In this document: piece by piece, positions 30,270 through 32,523 of the stretch
Position numbering within the stretch: the stretch's first letter is position 1
How the letters are laid out: the number at the start of each line of letters is the position of its first letter
Source of the DNA: an uncultured Caryophanales bacterium
GTDB taxonomy: Bacteria; Bacillota_I; Bacilli_A; RFN20; CAG-826
NCBI GenBank assembly: GCA_905197045.1
Contig: CAJJXG010000016.1
Span: 1-32,523 of the forward strand
Direction: 5' to 3'
Length of the DNA stretch: 32,523 nt
Made by a program: the position numbers and the translations under genes
Notes under the pieces: model-generated
The model's database searches: none
The model's input: only the letters and a program-made list of their open reading frames with translations
Told to the model about the DNA's origin: nothing

Positions 30270-31970
30270 TTATTCAACACCAATAATGTAAGAATAAACC
30301 GGTTGTTTCCCAATTCTTACATCTGCATCACAATCTTTGAATTCATTTTCAATAAATTCTTCAACTTTTGCTTTTTCTTCATCAGTTGCAACATCTTCAC
30401 CTAAAAGAACTGTAATAACAGAACTATCTTCATCAACCATTCCTTTAAGTAAAGCTTTTAAAGCATCAAATTTATCTTTGTGACAAGAAAGAATATCTTT
30501 GCTATTTAAAATAGCCATATATTCATCTTTTTTGACACTTACACCATTAATTTCAGTATCTTTAATAGCAAAAGTAACTTGACCAGATTTAACTGTAGAT
30601 AAAGCTTCATTCATTACTTTTTCATTATCTTCTAATGATAAATCTGGATTAAAATTCATGGCTGAAACAACGCCTTGCATAATTGTTTTGCTAGGAATAA
30701 CAACAACATTTGTTTTTCCTTTTAAAACATCTTTTACTTGGTTTGCTGCCATAATAATATTGCTATTATTTGGAAGTATATAAATATTTTTAGCGTTAGC
30801 TTTTTCAATGACGGTTAAAAAATCATTGGTTGAAGGATTCATGGTTTGGCCGCCACTTACAATATAATCAACTCCAACTTCCTTAAAGAGTTCATTTATT
30901 CCTTCTCCACTAGAAGTTGCAACAATTGCATATTCTTTAGCAGGATCTTTTTCAGCTTTTGGTGCTGCAAGAGGAGCTTTATTAAGTTCGCTTGCAGCCA
31001 TATGTGGGCCGTTTCCACTTTTTTCATTAAATAAAATTTCATTATGTTGTTCAGTCATGTTTTCACATTTTAACTTAACAAATTCACCAAATTGTTGAGC
31101 ATAATTGAAAATATCACCAGGTTTTAAGGTGTGAACATGTACTTTTACTAAATCATCATCTTGAACAACAACAAGAGAATTTCCATGTGCATTCAATACA
31201 CTTGTAAATCTATTTTTATTAAAAACTTTCTTATTTTCACTTGGTCCTAAGCGAAGGATAAACTCAGTACAATAGCCAAATTCTTCATTTTCATCGCTTG
31301 CTGCAACTTGTGCTTGACCTGTTGCACTAACGGCTTCAGCTTCATGACGATTAATAACATAACCACCAATTGCACTTTGCATACCTTCCAAAATTTTAAT
31401 CAGACCAGCGCCGCCACTATCAACAACACCAACTTCTTTTAAAACTGGTAATAAATTTGGAGTACGAGAAAGTGAAGCTTGAGCTTCTTTAAGTAAAATA
31501 TCAAAAGCTTCTTCAATGCTCATTTTAGAAGTTGCAAGTTCTAAAAGTTTTGCGCTTGATTCTCTAATAACTGTTAAAATAGTACCTTCAACAGGTTTTA
31601 AAACAGCTTTATAGGCAACTTTACGCCCATTATCGAAAGCTTCAGCAAGTCCAAGAGCATCAATTTTTGTTTTTCCGACTAAACTTTCAGAAAAACCTCT
31701 GAAAATTTGGCTTGTAATAACACCAGAATTACCTCTAGCCCCCATAAGTAATCCACGAGAGAAAACTTTTGCAATATCAGCTAAATTCTCATCGTTACGA
31801 TTAGCGACTTCCTTCATGCCGCTAGTCATAGTGAGATTCATATTCATACCTGTATCACCATCAGGTACAGGGAAAACATTTAAAGCATCAACTTCAGGAT
31901 AATGATTATAAAGGTTGTTAGAACCACTAATAACCATCATCTTAAAAACTTTTCCATCTATATATTTCAT
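30270..31970 (-). CDS. fakA: Fatty acid kinase subunit FakA (YloV, DhaL domain)
   Basis: ATP-binding subunit that, with a FakB carrier, phosphorylates exogenous fatty acids to acyl-phosphate. The 566 residues match the family (about 550). The N-terminal DhaL/Dak2 domain (about 1-200) has the Mg-ATP motif NVFPVPDGDTGMNM (about 31-44) and LLMGARGNSGVITSQIFRGF. A linker near 325-345 is Ala/Lys-rich. The C-terminal half (about 345-566) is a DegV-like region with VDYIVSGGQTMNPST and YILPNNSNIIMAA. GAGGAT precedes the ATG. It follows yloU by 31 bases, the canonical pair, and lies next to plsX, which uses the same product. No fakB gene is in the window. Confidence 0.95.
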   Translation of the reverse strand: MKYIDGKVFKMMVISGSNNLYNHYPEVDALNVFPVPDGDTGMNMNLTMTSGMKEVANRNDENLADIAKVFSRGLLMGARGNSGVITSQIFRGFSESLVGKTKIDALGLAEAFDNGRKVAYKAVLKPVEGTILTVIRESSAKLLELATSKMSIEEAFDILLKEAQASLSRTPNLLPVLKEVGVVDSGGAGLIKILEGMQSAIGGYVINRHEAEAVSATGQAQVAASDENEEFGYCTEFILRLGPSENKKVFNKNRFTSVLNAHGNSLVVVQDDDLVKVHVHTLKPGDIFNYAQQFGEFVKLKCENMTEQHNEILFNEKSGNGPHMAASELNKAPLAAPKAEKDPAKEYAIVATSSGEGINELFKEVGVDYIVSGGQTMNPSTNDFLTVIEKANAKNIYILPNNSNIIMAANQVKDVLKGKTNVVVIPSKTIMQGVVSAMNFNPDLSLEDNEKVMNEALSTVKSGQVTFAIKDTEINGVSVKKDEYMAILNSKDILSCHKDKFDALKALLKGMVDEDSSVITVLLGEDVATDEEKAKVEEFIENEFKDCDADVRIGKQPVYSYIIGVE

Positions 31971-32001
31971 ATAAAATCCTCAATTAATCTTTAAATTAAC
32001 A

Positions 32002-32352
32002 TTAAAGGTCACGTAATTCTTCTACATAAACATTAATTTTAGAAAAAAGTTGACCATATTTTTTAGTTAAAACATAGGAAATTCGTTTGCTAACTTCGTT
32101 AACAATTTCAGTAATTTTTACTCCATAAGCGCAAATTAAATGAACATCAACGTTAAATTTATCTTTTTCTTTGGTGACGTTAACACCTTCAACATAATTT
32201 TCTTTTTTTAAAATAATTAATTTTTCTTTAATTGTTTTTGCGTTTGTTAAACCGACAACGCCATAACATTCTGAACAAGTTTCGCCAACTAAATTAGCAA
32301 CATCTTTAACACTTAATGAAATTTTAATACTTTTTTCGTTTTTCTTTTCCAT
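32002..32352 (-). CDS. yloU: Asp23/Gls24 family protein (YloU)
   Basis: The 116-residue protein belongs to the Asp23/Gls24 family, linked to envelope stress and, for the fakA neighbour, to lipid metabolism. The family pattern is clear: ISLSVKDVANLVGETCSECY, GVVGLTNAK, GVNVTKEKDKFNVDVHLICA, then YGVKITEIVNEVSKRISYVL and INVYVEEL at the end. No membrane segment is seen. AGGATGA precedes the ATG and an extended -10 promoter lies 24 bases upstream. It is the first gene of the minus-strand cluster. Confidence 0.93.
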   Translation of the reverse strand: MEKKNEKSIKISLSVKDVANLVGETCSECYGVVGLTNAKTIKEKLIILKKENYVEGVNVTKEKDKFNVDVHLICAYGVKITEIVNEVSKRISYVLTKKYGQLFSKINVYVEELRDL

Positions 32353-32376
32353 AACTTCATCCTAAAATGTGCAATT

Positions 32377-32385
32377 ATTATATCA
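32377..32385 (-). promoter_or_regulatory. Extended -10 promoter of yloU-fakA
   Basis: TGATATAAT on the minus strand is identical to the pyrH extended -10 box. The -35 region (TTTAAG at 17 bases) is poor, as is common with an extended -10. Transcription should start near 32370, giving a leader of about 18 bases with the ribosome site. Confidence 0.65.
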
Positions 32386-32470
32386 TAATAAACGTCTTTC
32401 TTAAATACGTTTATGGCTACGAATTAGTTCAAAAAAGGTCTTTTTCGCTGATTTTTTTGTCTTTTTCAAC

Positions 32471-32523
32471 AAAAAAAGCCCGGCAACGTGTTATTCTTGC
32501 ATTTCTGCTACCTTCACCACTGC
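32471..32523 (-). ncRNA. 3' end of a structured transcript, possibly SRP RNA (partial)
   Basis: At the right edge the minus strand ends a transcript with GTTGCCGGGC (32478-32487) followed by seven T. The matching 5' arm is not within the visible 53 bases, so it must lie further upstream, as when both ends of a short RNA pair. GAAGGTAGCAG (32503-32513) resembles the conserved GGAAGG-AGCAG side of the bacterial SRP RNA helix 8. Against this, the bases before it (GTGG) do not pair with GGT as a normal tetraloop stem would. The alternative is a protein gene: ten codons in one frame end in TAA at 32491-32493. Confidence 0.35.

Noticed and set aside
1..32523. CRISPR array, toxin-antitoxin pair or phage-defence system
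   Set aside because: No regularly spaced 25-40 base repeats and no effector or toxin families were seen; the accessory part holds only the genes and fragments listed.

Overview
The window is from a low-GC, standard-code bacterium of the Bacillota (Bacilli/Mollicutes side). The DNA is AT-rich and carries a type C DNA polymerase III (PolC). Ribosome binding sites are of the GGAGG type, and the gene order from the YloU gene down to polC follows the conserved Bacillus-type order. TGA serves as a stop codon (plsX, ylxM), which argues against the Mycoplasma/Spiroplasma code 4. A gut-associated uncultured Bacilli lineage or an Erysipelotrichia-like organism would fit; that placement is inference.

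Layout. (1) Positions 1-2275 are accessory DNA. They hold the end of a membrane-protein gene, a set of direct repeats, a two-gene cassette (TetR regulator plus six-helix membrane protein) with a clear operator, and the first 12 codons of a large serine recombinase. Those codons abut the antisense remains of a frameshifted AP2-domain gene, so this looks like the scar of an integrated mobile element. (2) Positions 2274-3436 carry an alpha/beta hydrolase and a membrane protein with an HEYGH motif. (3) At 3496-3624 a tRNA-Arg(CCT) and an intrinsic terminator close the polC transcription unit. (4) Positions 3640-32352 are a core housekeeping segment, mostly on the minus strand. In transcription order it reads yloU, fakA, plsX, rnc, ftsY, ylxM, ffh, then rpsP-khpA-rimM-trmD inverted onto the plus strand, then rplS, rbgA, rnhB, a small protein kinase, dprA, a small ORF, topA, trmFO, xerC, rpsB, tsf, pyrH, frr, cdsA, dxr, rseP, polC. 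(5) The right edge holds the 3' end of a terminator-ended transcript, possibly SRP RNA.

The core genes cover the SRP targeting pathway (ffh, ftsY, ylxM), ribosomal proteins and ribosome assembly, tRNA modification (trmD, trmFO), translation factors (tsf, frr), lipid synthesis (fakA, plsX, cdsA), isoprenoid synthesis (dxr), regulated membrane proteolysis (rseP) and DNA replication, topology and recombination (polC, topA, xerC, rnhB, dprA). Many neighbours overlap or are only a few bases apart, so translational coupling is the rule.

The points most worth a second look are: the clean inversion of the rpsP-trmD block between rplS and ffh; the recombinase/AP2 scar; the TetR promoter-operator; a pyrH promoter whose -10 box predicts a leaderless mRNA; a terminator-like hairpin that contains the dprA Shine-Dalgarno; mRNA leaders of rpsB and rplS; and the absence of smc, uppS, proS, ylqD, fapR/fab and clpQY-codY from their usual places. 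I did not find a convincing undescribed multi-gene system such as a defence island or a CRISPR array.
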